A DNA stretch of 64,000 nucleotides, from contig JAIEOQ010000003.1 of NCBI GenBank assembly GCA_019750335.1, positions 310,001-374,000 on the forward strand, given 5' to 3'. Shown piece after piece: positions 1-10,004 of the stretch. The notes under the pieces are model-generated. The model saw nothing but the letters and a program-made list of their open reading frames with translations. It did no database searches and was not told the DNA's origin. Numbering within the stretch: the stretch's first letter is position 1; every line of letters starts with the position of its first letter. Source of the stretch: Candidatus Obscuribacterales bacterium. Lineage in GTDB: Bacteria; Cyanobacteriota; Vampirovibrionia; Obscuribacterales; Obscuribacteraceae. Made by a program: the position numbers and the translations under genes.

Positions 1-884
1 ATCTCTTCGGCTCGGTGTTCAAAAGCAAGAGCCGACCATTTTACAAGAGCACGGCGTACGTCGCCGTCGGTGATGATGCCGCAAAGTGAGCCTGTCTCTT
101 CGACAACACAAGTGAAGCCTAAACGCTTTTGATCTATTTCAGCAACTACAACCGGATAAGGAGCGTTGCGTCTAACTGTCGGTATTTCAATGCCCGAGCG
201 CATGACGTCGGTGACAGTCACAAGCTGGCTGCCTAAGTTGCCGCCCGGATGAGAGCGGGCAAAGTCGTCAGCTTTGAAGCCTTTTCTAATCATCAGCACC
301 ACAGCCAGTGCATCGCCCATGGCTAATGCTGCTGTAGTAGATGAGGTTGGTGCCAAGTTTAACGGACAAGCTTCGCGTTCGACACGAACATCGATTACCG
401 TTTCGCTGTGTTTGGCTAAAGTAGAGGCTAGGTTGCCGGTTAAAGCAATAATCGGTAAGCCTAAACGTTTGATTGGATCAAGAACCAGTTTGATCTCTTG
501 AGTTTCACCGGAGCCGCTTAAAGCAATTACTACGTCCCTTGGATCCAACATGCCGAAATCGCCATGACGGAGCTCGGCCGGATGGACAAAAAATGCCGGA
601 CTGCCTGTAGAGGCAAGGGTTGCGGCGATTTTATTGCCGATATGACCGGACTTGCCCATGCCAGTAACGACGATTTTGCCCTGACAGTTAAGCAAAAGCT
701 CGATTGCTTTATCAAAAGAATCGCCTAAACGGTCAGCTAGGCTTAAAATGGATTCAGCTTCCATTTTGAGCACTTGTTGAGCTTGGCTGATATTGCCTGA
801 TAAAGCAGAGCCCGAGGTAGTAGCCTGAGGCGCAAAAGATAAGCTGGCGGCGGAATCGTTCATTTGGCTGACCAGAAATACCAT
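1..884 (-). CDS. kdsD: Arabinose-5-phosphate isomerase (SIS + CBS domains), 3' end cut by window edge
   Basis: My reverse-strand translation from 884 (alternative Met at 863) reads open to the window edge: ...GKIVVTGMGKSGHIGNKIAATLASTGSPAFFVHPAELRHGDFGMLDPRDVVIALSGSGETQEI...RSHPGGNLGSQLVTVTDVMRSG... This is KdsD/KpsF family. Missing from the ORF track because it runs off the edge. Confidence 0.9.
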   Translation of the reverse strand, partial: MVFLVSQMNDSAASLSFAPQATTSGSALSGNISQAQQVLKMEAESILSLADRLGDSFDKAIELLLNCQGKIVVTGMGKSGHIGNKIAATLASTGSPAFFVHPAELRHGDFGMLDPRDVVIALSGSGETQEIKLVLDPIKRLGLPIIALTGNLASTLAKHSETVIDVRVEREACPLNLAPTSSTTAALAMGDALAVVLMIRKGFKADDFARSHPGGNLGSQLVTVTDVMRSGIEIPTVRRNAPYPVVVAEIDQKRLGFTCVVEETGSLCGIITDGDVRRALVKWSALAFEHRAEE

Positions 885-1022
885 TTGGAAATAGGCTCTT
901 ATTTTACGTTAGTTGGGAGCTTAATACTTGAGAAGCCTTTATAAGTGTAGCCAAGATGATATTCGCTTAAGAGGCTTGGGAAAGGTAAATATATAGGCTG
1001 GTCGGCAATTTTTTGTAGGCAG

Positions 1023-3112
1023 ATGTTCACACCTGGGGACAAACTAGAATTCGGACATTATACGGTTCTGCGTGAGCTGGGCTCAGGCGGGATGGGTGTT
1101 GTTTATCATTGTCGCGACGAATTTTTGCAAAGAGAGATAGCAATTAAAATGCTTCTTCCTGAGCTGATGGAAGAGGATGACACTGTTGAAGTTTTTCATC
1201 GAGAAGCACGTTTGGCGGCTCAGCTTGAGCATCCGAATATTGTCACTGTGCACAATATTGGCACCGAGGCTTGCCAAGGAAAGATTCATCATTATATAGC
1301 GATGGAATTTTTGCCGGGGGCAGTTTGCGCCGCCAAATAGGCAAAACCAGCCAGACGCTTGATCAAGCGATTGAATGGATGAAACAGATGGCAACGGCGC
1401 TTAATTACGCACATAAGCGCGGAGTGCTGCACCAGGATATTAAACCGGACAACGTTTTTATTACTCAAGAAGGCAATTTGAAGATTGGCGACTTCGGTCT
1501 GGCTTTGATTGCCACCGGTATTGCTTATCAACGCACTTCGCAAGGCAAAGGCAGTCCGGCTTATATGTCGCCTGAGCTTTGTCGGGGCGACCCTTACGAT
1601 CATCGCTCGGATATTTATTCTTTGGGTGCGGTTTATTTTGAGCTGTTAACCGGCGAGCTGCCTTTTAAAGCTACAGGCATGATTGAGATGGCGCTCAAAC
1701 ATACGACTGCGCCTGTGCCTTCGGCGTTGCAGCTTAAGCCTGATTTGCCGCCGGTGCTCGATAAAATGCTTAAACAAATGATGGCTAAAGATCCGGCTGA
1801 AAGACCGGAGTCTTTAGCTGAACTTGTGCCGCAGCTAGAACAGCTTCTTTTGGAGATGAAGTTTCTCAAGCACGGCATGGTGTCACTTAAAGATTTGCAA
1901 GAACAAAAACGTTTGAAAGCTGATGGGCAAGAGGGAGCTTCGGCTCAAGCTCAAGCTCAGACAACAGCGCCGGCAGTGGTTGCAGACGAGGTAATAACAA
2001 TCGAGCTGCCGGTAAAAACCAAAGAGCTGAAAACGCCGGTTGCGCAAGAACAAATAACTTCGGTTAAGCCTGCACCAAGCGCTAACAATGGCGACCAAAA
2101 AAATGAAATTGACGAACAGAAGTTGAAAAAACTAGAGCTGGCCTGGACTTATCAGGTCGACGGACCGATCGGTTGGTCGGGAGCGCCTGTTTTAAATCGC
2201 AGCAAAAAAATGTTGTATTTGGCTTGCGGCGATCAAGCGATTTATGCACTAAATGTGGTGACAGGTAAATTAGTCTGGCGCTTTCAAGGCAACGCTCCTT
2301 TTGTAGCCGGACCTTTGTTTTCCGGCGACAATCTTTATTGTCCAGCATCAGACGGGCATTTGTATTGTTTGAGTGCGGAAGACGGCACACCAAAATGGCA
2401 GTTTGCCGGCAACGCACCCTATGTTGCTACACCGGCTATTTTAGGCAACAATCTTTTTGTTGCCGGTCTTGACGGCAATCTTTCTTGTTTGGCTGTGGCA
2501 AACGGCAATTGCGAATGGACTTATCGCTCAGGCGAAGGTGTGGTTTCAAGCCCGCAAATAGCCGAGAATACAATTTTTATTGCCGGCAAAGATAAAGGCT
2601 TGCATGCAGTCACCGCTGATCGCGGTTTTTTGAAATGGCGAGCCGAAGCAACAGCGCCGGCAATTTGTATGCCTTTGATCTCCACTGATATGGCTTATTT
2701 TGCCACCAACGACGGCACCGTACATGCAGTTGATATTACTGACGGACGCCCGATGTGGAACACTTCGATTAGCGGACCGGTGTCACCACGCGCTACCCTT
2801 GAGCTGAATTCGCTTATTTATTGCGGTAGTCTTGGCCAGCTTTATTCAATCGACAAATACAAAGGTAAGTTGAACTGGCAAAAGACTTTGGCCGGAGAAG
2901 CTTTAGGCGGCTTGGTTGCCGTTACCGGCTCGGCTTACGTAACAACTAAAAACGGTTATTTGCAGAGTTTCAACGCGCGTTCAGGCGAGCTTGTTTGGCA
3001 TATGTCCAGCGGACTTGAACTTGATGCACCGCCTTTAGTCACTTCTTCTTTGCTTGTTTTAGCTTCGCTTAGCGGCTCGGTTATGGCTTATTTGCCGCCG
3101 GCAAAAGCTTAG
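1023..3112 (+). pseudogene. Hanks-type Ser/Thr protein kinase with C-terminal PQQ-like beta-propeller, interrupted by an apparent 1-nt frameshift
   Basis: ORF 1023..1340 carries the kinase N-lobe (GSGGMGVVYHCRD, AIKML, HPNIVTVHNIG). ORF 1271..3112 in another frame carries HQDIKPDNVFI, DFGLAL, SPAYMSPEL, then repeated xGxLxW/YALN propeller blades. The reading passes from one frame to the other at the G-run 1316-1320. Confidence 0.85.
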
Positions 3113-4083
3113 GCAAAAAGTTTATCGAGAAAAATTGCTACAAAAGCAATAATGCTCACTACGCCGTTTGTGGTGAAAAATGCTGCATTGATTTTAGACA
3201 GATCATCGGGTGTGACAAGCTTGTGCTCGTAAACAAGGGCGGCGCCAACTATAGTTGCTCCGCACCAGAAGAAAGAGCCCAAAGACAATACGCAGCCTAA
3301 AGTAACTAAAGAGGCTAAAGTAACTACGTGCAAAGCGCTTGAGAAAGCCAGCGCGCTTGGAATGCCGAAACGAGCCGGAATGCTGTGCAGCTTTTGCTGG
3401 CGATCAAAATCTCTGTCCTGCAAAGCGTAAATGATGTCGAAACCGGCAACCCAAGTACAAACCGAAAGAGCTAGAAGCCAGGGAGCAGGAGCGGAAAGTT
3501 CACCGCCGGCAGCTACCCAGCCGCCCAATGCTGCGCCACCAAGGGCAATACCAAGGGCGATATGACAAAGCCAGGTAAAACGTTTGGTGAAAGAATAAAA
3601 ACTAAGCCAGAATACGGCGATTGGTGAAAGCCATAAACAAAGCGGCGGCAGTTGAGTGGCGGCAAAAATCATGATTGCAAAAGCAAGCATAGTAAAAAAT
3701 GCTGCGTGGCTGGCTTTAATTTTGCCTGCCGGAATTGCTCTTGTTTGAGTGCGTGGGTTAATCGCGTCGATACGTGCGTCGATCAGCCGGTTAAGAGTCA
3801 TCGCTGCTGCTCGCGCACCGGCAAAAGCAAGAATAGTCCAGAAAAAGACTGCCGGCGTCGGTATGGTTTTGCTGGCAAGTACAAGCCCGGAAAGTGCGAA
3901 AGGTAGCGCAAACACAGTATGTTCGAGCTTAATCATTTCGGACCATTCGCCTATGGTGCTGAAGATATTTTTGTTTTCCGGGGCTGATTCAAGCATTCTT
4001 CTTGACAATCTGCTAGAGTTGTATTGATAGGTGTGGGCTGATTTTAGCGCCTGTAATACTTGCGCACCTTGTAGGCGCCTCAT
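3109..4083 (-). CDS. UbiA-family polyprenyltransferase (UbiA/MqnP-like)
   Basis: IKLEHTVFALPFALSG, NRLIDARIDAINPRTQTRAIPAGKI, YALQDRDFDRQQKLHSIPARFG motifs; multiple TM segments. Confidence 0.88.
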   Translation of the reverse strand: MRRLQGAQVLQALKSAHTYQYNSSRLSRRMLESAPENKNIFSTIGEWSEMIKLEHTVFALPFALSGLVLASKTIPTPAVFFWTILAFAGARAAAMTLNRLIDARIDAINPRTQTRAIPAGKIKASHAAFFTMLAFAIMIFAATQLPPLCLWLSPIAVFWLSFYSFTKRFTWLCHIALGIALGGAALGGWVAAGGELSAPAPWLLALSVCTWVAGFDIIYALQDRDFDRQQKLHSIPARFGIPSALAFSSALHVVTLASLVTLGCVLSLGSFFWCGATIVGAALVYEHKLVTPDDLSKINAAFFTTNGVVSIIAFVAIFLDKLFA

Positions 4084-4177
4084 TTCAGGTCTGTTGACAG
4101 CTTAAAAATCATGTATTAGTACTTGAAAATTTAGGCTTCCACTGTCAAGATTAACCAAATCTTTCCTGTCTTACGGG

Positions 4178-4786
4178 TTGATGCGAGTCCCAAGCGAGAG
4201 GCTGATGGCAAATATGACAGCTAACGAAGAGAAGTTCAATTTCGATACCCAGCGCTCAGCCGGGACTTCTGCAAAAACAATTGATTTGCAAGGGGTTGCC
4301 GCATTTGCCGGGTTAGTCGAACTTTTAGCGCAAGAGCTGGGCACGACTCCTGGACGAATTCAAGGTCAATTGCCTTCCGGACCGTCATCTTTTGAACAGT
4401 TAGTCGGCGAAATTCCAATTACAAGCCAAGGCTATCAACGTCATGTCACTCTTTTCACTACACCAGGACAGCCACTAATTATCCTAGTTACTGTCGGTTT
4501 CCGCGATCCGGCTGCCCCGGAAGTACCGGGACAACCGCAAAAAATGCTTGAAACACAGTTAGTTTTGCCAAGCCCGGTAGAAAAAATTCTGCCCCAGGGA
4601 CGCGCTTTGGCTCGCCATTTAGAAGAGTTGTTCAGCGTGCTTGATCGGATGGCGACATTAGGTATGTCCAGCCGCTTGTCGGCAATGTCTATCTCGGAAG
4701 CTGAGCTTGCTCGTTTTGAACATCAACAAGCAGACAACTTAGTGAACAAAGCTGCTTTCCCGCAACGCAGCGAAACTCTCAGATAG
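4178..4786 (+). CDS. Hypothetical protein (start may be 4205)
   Basis: Long ORF in an otherwise empty interval, convergent with rodA; no family recognised. Confidence 0.6.
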   Translation: MMRVPSERLMANMTANEEKFNFDTQRSAGTSAKTIDLQGVAAFAGLVELLAQELGTTPGRIQGQLPSGPSSFEQLVGEIPITSQGYQRHVTLFTTPGQPLIILVTVGFRDPAAPEVPGQPQKMLETQLVLPSPVEKILPQGRALARHLEELFSVLDRMATLGMSSRLSAMSISEAELARFEHQQADNLVNKAAFPQRSETLR

Positions 4787-4791
4787 TTCCA

Positions 4792-6084
4792 CTACCAGTT
4801 ATCTTCTTTCTTCCGTGCCGGGTTCATAGTGCTGATCGACATCAAAAGCCCGATCGCACTTAAGTCGATAATTAAAGCTGTGCCGCCGTAACTCAAGAAG
4901 GGCAGAGGCACACCGGCTACAGGCATGATTCCGATTGTCATGCCGATATTGAGAAATACGTGGAAGAGAAACATGCACATGATGCCGATGGCCATCAGGC
5001 TGCCTCGTGGCTGTTCGCGACTGCGATAAGCGATGATGATCGCTCGTGTGCAAATAAGCGCATAAGCAGCAATGATTGCTGCGGAAAGGCGGAAGCCGAG
5101 CTCTTCGCCGATTACAGCAAAAATAAAGTCGGTGTGCCGCTCCGGAATGAAAGCACCTTGGCTTTGATTGCCTTTACCTAGCCCGGCACCGTTGACTCCG
5201 CCTGAGCCTACGGCAATCAAGCTTTGCAAAATGTGATAGCCGGAACCACGGGGATCGGCATAAGGATTAACGAAGCTGGTTAAACGTTTTTGCTGGTATT
5301 CCTTAAGCACGCCCCAAAGATGAGGACGGGCGACGCCGGCGCCGAAGTTTAAAGCTAAAACTAAGAGCACCATGACAAAACGCATCCACAAAGACCAGCT
5401 TCTGGTGCGCCAGAATATGATTAAGCCGCTGCCCAAAAGAGCAAGAAAAATAAGCCAAAGATTGAAATCGAGAGCGTTGCAAATCAAGCTGAAAAGCGGG
5501 CTTGTCAGCACAATAATGTCAGTGATCCCGGCGCCGGCCCAGAAACACATGCCGAAATAAACAGCACCGAAAGTAAGCGAAGTGCCAAGGTCGGGTTGTT
5601 TAAATACAAGAATGGCCGGAATAAGAATAATGCCGATTGTATATAAACAATCCCAAAAACGCAGAATCGGCTTAAAAGCAAGCCACCAAGAGAGAGTAAA
5701 AATAACAACTAGCTTGGCTATTTCGGAAGGCTGGATTGTAATCGGACCGAGTGCCAGCCAGCGTTGAGCGCCTAAGGCTGAATGACCGGCGATCATAACG
5801 GCAATCAATAGAATGATATTGATTACGTTGAGAGCCGGTAATACAACTTTGCTTGTCCAAAAGATGTAAGGCACCCGCCAGAAAAAGAGCAAAGCAGCCG
5901 TGCCGGCAAACAAAAAATCTCTTTGTTTGGTGGCATAACCGCTGCCTTCATGAGCAAGAACGGTTAAGCCAACACCTAACAAAAAAAATGTAGCGGCTAA
6001 AAGCAGCCAGTCTACTCCGGCAATCAACCGGAAGATGTTGCGCATCATATTAGATGCAGCAAAATTGCGACTGTCACCGATCAA
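4792..6084 (-). CDS. rodA: FtsW/RodA/SpoVE-family peptidoglycan polymerase
   Basis: GAQRWLALGPITIQPSEIAKL, GSGGVNGAGLGKGNQSQGAFIPERHTDFIFAVIGEELGF, PLPFLSYGGTALI; multi-TM. Confidence 0.92.
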   Translation of the reverse strand: MIGDSRNFAASNMMRNIFRLIAGVDWLLLAATFFLLGVGLTVLAHEGSGYATKQRDFLFAGTAALLFFWRVPYIFWTSKVVLPALNVINIILLIAVMIAGHSALGAQRWLALGPITIQPSEIAKLVVIFTLSWWLAFKPILRFWDCLYTIGIILIPAILVFKQPDLGTSLTFGAVYFGMCFWAGAGITDIIVLTSPLFSLICNALDFNLWLIFLALLGSGLIIFWRTRSWSLWMRFVMVLLVLALNFGAGVARPHLWGVLKEYQQKRLTSFVNPYADPRGSGYHILQSLIAVGSGGVNGAGLGKGNQSQGAFIPERHTDFIFAVIGEELGFRLSAAIIAAYALICTRAIIIAYRSREQPRGSLMAIGIMCMFLFHVFLNIGMTIGIMPVAGVPLPFLSYGGTALIIDLSAIGLLMSISTMNPARKKEDNW

Positions 6085-6104
6085 TATTGCTTCCGAAAGT
6101 CAGA

Positions 6105-6362
6105 TTAAGACTTCGACCTCAAAAGTGGGAAGTTAGCGACCAAAGCCGCCCGACGTTCATATTGTTGCAGATCGAAACGTGTAGTGTCACGGTCAATCTC
6201 AAAATATCGGGAAACTACGGCGATAAGCTCCTCTTCCAAGCTTGCCAGACGATCCGGCGGTAGCTCCAGGCGATCGTGGATGAGCATCAAGCGCATGCGA
6301 TCTTTAGCCCGGGTGCGAACGTCATCACCTTTTGTTCGGAAAAACCAGTTAAGAACTTGCAC
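6105..6362 (-). CDS. minE: Cell division topological specificity factor MinE
   Basis: AKDRMRLMLIHDRLELPPDRLASLEEELIAVVSRYFEID; adjacent to minD. Confidence 0.92.
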   Translation of the reverse strand: MQVLNWFFRTKGDDVRTRAKDRMRLMLIHDRLELPPDRLASLEEELIAVVSRYFEIDRDTTRFDLQQYERRAALVANFPLLRSKS

Positions 6363-6379
6363 GGTATTATCCTCCGCGA

Positions 6380-7195
6380 TTAGACGCGCGCTGTTGGGTT
6401 GAAGAAGCTGACAACTTTGGAGAGCCAGGTGGCGTTCAACGAATCAAGATCGAGGAACGGGACTTCTTCACCTTTCAAGCGTTGGGCAATGTTGCGATAA
6501 GCCTGTCCGGCACGCACATTCTCCCCACCTGATAGCGGTTCACCTTTGTTTGTGGATACGATTACTTCGTCATCTTCCGGTACTACACCGAGAAGTTTGA
6601 CCGAAAGAATTTCGAGCACGTCCTGGACACTCATCATGTCGTTGCTCTTAACCATTTGCGGTCTGATCCGGTTGATGATCAAGCGATATTGCCCGATCTC
6701 TTCCTTGCGTGCTTCCAAGAGTCCGATTACGCGATCAGCGTCGCGCACGGCGGACATTTCCGGCGTACAGATTACGACTGCTTCGGAAGCGCCAGCGATG
6801 GCGTTTTGGAACCCGCTTTCAATTCCGGCAGGGCTGTCGATGAGCACATAATCGAACATAGTTTTCAGCTCATCGGAAAGCTTTTTCATTTGTTCAGCGT
6901 TAACTGCTGATTTGTCGCGTGTTTGCGCGGCAGGCAACAAACAGAGACTTGGTAGTCTTTTGTCTTTGACCAATGCTTGACGCAGCTTGCATTTCTCTTC
7001 GACAACGTCGACGAGGTTGTAAACGACGCGGTTTTCCAAACCCATGAGGATATCGAGATTACGCAATCCGATGTCCATGTCTACAAGCGCCACCGAAGCG
7101 CCGGTGCTCGCTAAAGCGACACCTATGTTGGCGGTTGCTGTCGTTTTACCGACGCCGCCTTTTCCGGATGTTACTACTATTACTCGACCACTCAT
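6380..7195 (-). CDS. minD: Septum site-determining ATPase MinD
   Basis: VVTSGKGGVGKTTATANIGVALA deviant Walker A; DYVLIDSPAGIESGFQNAIAGA. Confidence 0.96.
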   Translation of the reverse strand: MSGRVIVVTSGKGGVGKTTATANIGVALASTGASVALVDMDIGLRNLDILMGLENRVVYNLVDVVEEKCKLRQALVKDKRLPSLCLLPAAQTRDKSAVNAEQMKKLSDELKTMFDYVLIDSPAGIESGFQNAIAGASEAVVICTPEMSAVRDADRVIGLLEARKEEIGQYRLIINRIRPQMVKSNDMMSVQDVLEILSVKLLGVVPEDDEVIVSTNKGEPLSGGENVRAGQAYRNIAQRLKGEEVPFLDLDSLNATWLSKVVSFFNPTARV

Positions 7196-7251
7196 GTTGC
7201 TTGAACTCCTCTTTGGAGATTTGATTTGAAGGACAGAAGTTTTAGGCTGGG

Positions 7252-8193
7252 TTATTCAATAATTGTTGTTGAGATACGAATTTTGCCGTCAACGATGCGT
7301 GCTGTTTCCGGACCTGGTGAAACAGCAGTTGCTGTTTTCATCTTGTCCGGTGAGCGGGCGATGGCATGGGCGATACGCAATTGGATTGGTTCGAATTTCA
7401 AAGCTCTGATTTCAGCGCCGGTATTGCCACCGACACCGGCGTGAGCCATGCCGCGCAGCGCGCCCCAAATAGTGATGTCGCCTTCAGCCATAATTTCAGC
7501 ACCAGGATTGACGTCGCCGACAATCACTAAATGTCCTTTATGACTAATCGCTTGACCGGAACGCAAAGTTTGTCTCAAGAAAAGAACCGGTGAACGTTCT
7601 GGTTGTTTGGCCGGGGTTTTCGGCGTAGCTTTCGCTGGAGTTTTAGCTGGTGCTTTTGCCGGTTTGTTTTGTTCGCAAGTTTCTTCTTTATTTTCGGTTG
7701 TTGTCGCTGCTTCGCAGAGTTTTTCCACTAGTGCCGAAGGTGTTGCGCATTCGGCTTTAGACGACGCAGGCGGCGTTTCAACTTTCGGCTCCGGCATTGG
7801 CGGTACGGCTTCAGCTTTAGCTTTGGTTTCCAAATCAGTTTCAGCTGTTGCCTCGGGCTCGGCTTCAGCTTCAGGCTCAACTGGTGCAGCCGGTTGATCC
7901 TGAACGTTGCGGCTTGCTATTAAAGAAGCGCGAGTTTTATTATCCGCAGCAAATATTTGTTTTGGTTTGACACCGACTTCGGAAACGATAGCCATAATTT
8001 CGGCAACTTCTTCCGGTGTCAGAGCTAGCGGTCCAAGATTGAGATCGACTGTAAGACCGTCCCAGAATTGGCTTGAAACCTGGAGGGTAGAAGTCAGATA
8101 TTGCTTGGCTTCAGCAAGAGTATTGCAGCCGCTAATATCGATCAATACACCTTGTTCCGCTTGGCTGATAATTGCAATTTTAGTTGTAGTCAT
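7252..8193 (-). CDS. minC: Septum site-determining protein MinC with long Ala/Pro/Lys/Glu-rich linker (ORF extends to 8265)
   Basis: C-terminal LRSGQAISHKGHLVIVGDVNPGAEIMAEGDITIWGALRGMAHAGVGGN; upstream of minD. Confidence 0.92.
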   Translation of the reverse strand: MTTTKIAIISQAEQGVLIDISGCNTLAEAKQYLTSTLQVSSQFWDGLTVDLNLGPLALTPEEVAEIMAIVSEVGVKPKQIFAADNKTRASLIASRNVQDQPAAPVEPEAEAEPEATAETDLETKAKAEAVPPMPEPKVETPPASSKAECATPSALVEKLCEAATTTENKEETCEQNKPAKAPAKTPAKATPKTPAKQPERSPVLFLRQTLRSGQAISHKGHLVIVGDVNPGAEIMAEGDITIWGALRGMAHAGVGGNTGAEIRALKFEPIQLRIAHAIARSPDKMKTATAVSPGPETARIVDGKIRISTTIIE

Positions 8194-8433
8194 AAGCCGA
8201 TTCGTATCCTGCTGCTTATCTAATAGATATAACCTTGGCGGTCCACAGTTGCGGCCGCAAGCCAAGTTTACTTACAAGAGTAAATCCTATGGTTTGCTAA
8301 AAGTAGTGTCAAGGCAGTCGTATTGCGTTTGTATATCGCTTCGATGTAGATTGCTTAGCTTATCTGATCATTTAACATTAGGCTTTTGATGCTGATGATC
8401 GGCTGGACTGCTGATCTGTATCTTCCGTATATG

Positions 8434-8946
8434 TTATGGGAAATAAAAGAGCAAGTTGCTCGCGTTTGCTATACCGTCATCGATCATCAAACAAAAGGGA
8501 TTGAAACGATCCGGATCGTAGACTAGAGCCAGCTTTCGCGGGCAGCCAAGAGACGAGGGCGGCAGCGGCAAAGGGGTGCTTTCAAGCAGGGCTTGCAAGC
8601 ATGATTGGTCGGCTTGGCTTATCTCTTGCTCTGCCTTTTCGCCAAAACGATTTTTAGGGTTGAACCAAAGAGATTCTTTAACTGAATGACGCAAACAGAT
8701 CTTATTTATATGTCCTTTGCTGTCGAGGTTGAAAGTAAGAACTGATTTGCCGTGATAGCGTAAAAATGTCGATGCTTGATTAGGATTGCCGGCTTTTTGT
8801 CGCCATTTACCAGCGACTATCTCTTCGCAGCGACGTAAATATTCGTCGTAGCCCGAGGTGGCATCGGCTTTGAAGTTTACCGAGAAAAAAAGAATTGCGG
8901 CACAAAGAAGTTTAAGTGCTGACTTTGTTGGAAGGTTGCCTGTCAT
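8434..8946 (-). CDS. Secreted hypothetical protein, possibly TonB C-terminal-like
   Basis: Signal-peptide-like N-terminus (ALKLLCAAILFFSVNFKADA); LTFNLDSKGHINKICL..S followed later by STPLPLPPSSLG is TonB_C-like. Overlaps the 3' end of meaB. Confidence 0.6.
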   Translation of the reverse strand: MTGNLPTKSALKLLCAAILFFSVNFKADATSGYDEYLRRCEEIVAGKWRQKAGNPNQASTFLRYHGKSVLTFNLDSKGHINKICLRHSVKESLWFNPKNRFGEKAEQEISQADQSCLQALLESTPLPLPPSSLGCPRKLALVYDPDRFNPFCLMIDDGIANASNLLFYFP

Positions 8947-9916
8947 TTGTTTGGAAAATATCTTCAATGACTTTGTTTGCGGCGCTGTGCGGATCAAGTT
9001 GGTGCTTGAGCATTTGCTCTAGTACTTTTTGCACTTGCGGTGAATGTTCAAGTGATTCTTTTAAGTTGTTTCTGGCCATTTCAGCAACCAGTTCGATAAG
9101 CTCAGCTTGTACTTTGCTTTTTCGTCGCGCTTGCAAAAGATCGCTCTCTTCCAGTTTCTCTTTATGCTTGCGTATGGATTGCCAGACTTCTTCTATGCCG
9201 TCGTTTGTTTCAGCGTTAGTGACATGTACCGGTGGCTTCCAGGGCGAGCCTGTATTGCTCAGCTCGAGGCTGGAGATTATTTCGGCGGCAGTTTTGTTTG
9301 CGCCGGGCAAATCCCCTTTATTGACGACAAAAACATCGCCTATTTCCATAATGCCCGACTTAATCGCCTGTACGTCGTCGCCGGAACCGGGCATCAATAC
9401 AAGTACTGTGGTGTCGGCTGTTTGAGCGATGGCCAGTTCGGATTGTCCGACACCGACTGTTTCAATGATCACTACGTCGTAGCCTGAAGCTTCAAGCATA
9501 CGTACTGCGTCGTAAGTAGCAAGCGCTGTACCGCCGGCATGACCGCGGTTAGCCATGGAGCGTATAAAAACATTCTTATCCATGGTGTGACCTTGCATGC
9601 GAATGCGGTCACCAAGGATGGCACCACCGGTAAAGGGGCTTGATGGGTCGATGGCCAGTACGCCTACTTTCAATCCTTGCGAACGTATTTCGGTGATCAA
9701 AGCATCAACAAGAGTTGATTTGCCGACACCAGGAGATCCGGTAATACCAATTAAATGCGCTCTGCCGGCATAAGGAAAAAGTTTTTGTACGAGCCAATTG
9801 GCATCGGGACCGCCGTCTTCGACGATACTGATTGCACGAGCCAGCGACCGGCGGTCGCCTTTAGGCAAATCTTCGGATATGCTTTCCAGAGTGAATTTCA
9901 CGGTCGCGTTTGTCAC
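8912..9916 (-). CDS. meaB: MeaB/ArgK-family G3E-like GTPase (methylmalonyl-CoA mutase chaperone)
   Basis: HLIGITGSPGVGKSTLVDAL, AIDPSSPFTGGAILGDRIRMQGH, DVVIIETVGVGQSE, MPGSGDDVQAIKSGIMEIGDVFVVNKGD. Confidence 0.94.
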   Translation of the reverse strand: MTNATVKFTLESISEDLPKGDRRSLARAISIVEDGGPDANWLVQKLFPYAGRAHLIGITGSPGVGKSTLVDALITEIRSQGLKVGVLAIDPSSPFTGGAILGDRIRMQGHTMDKNVFIRSMANRGHAGGTALATYDAVRMLEASGYDVVIIETVGVGQSELAIAQTADTTVLVLMPGSGDDVQAIKSGIMEIGDVFVVNKGDLPGANKTAAEIISSLELSNTGSPWKPPVHVTNAETNDGIEEVWQSIRKHKEKLEESDLLQARRKSKVQAELIELVAEMARNNLKESLEHSPQVQKVLEQMLKHQLDPHSAANKVIEDIFQTNDRQPSNKVST

Positions 9917-10004
9917 CGGTTTGGTCTCCGCATGATTTTAGCAAGCATACACCAGTAGGGAACAATTCCGGCCAGGGCAAAGTCTTGCCGTATATAAAGA
10001 GAAT

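Noticed and set aside
7607-8389. Plus-strand ORFs 7607..7897 and 7907..8389 opposite minC
   Set aside because: Antisense reading of the Ala/Lys/Pro-rich MinC linker and body; low-complexity composition explains the open frame.
8916-9487. Plus-strand ORFs 8916..9425 and 9107..9487 opposite meaB
   Set aside because: Fully antisense to a clear MeaB gene, no recognisable domain.
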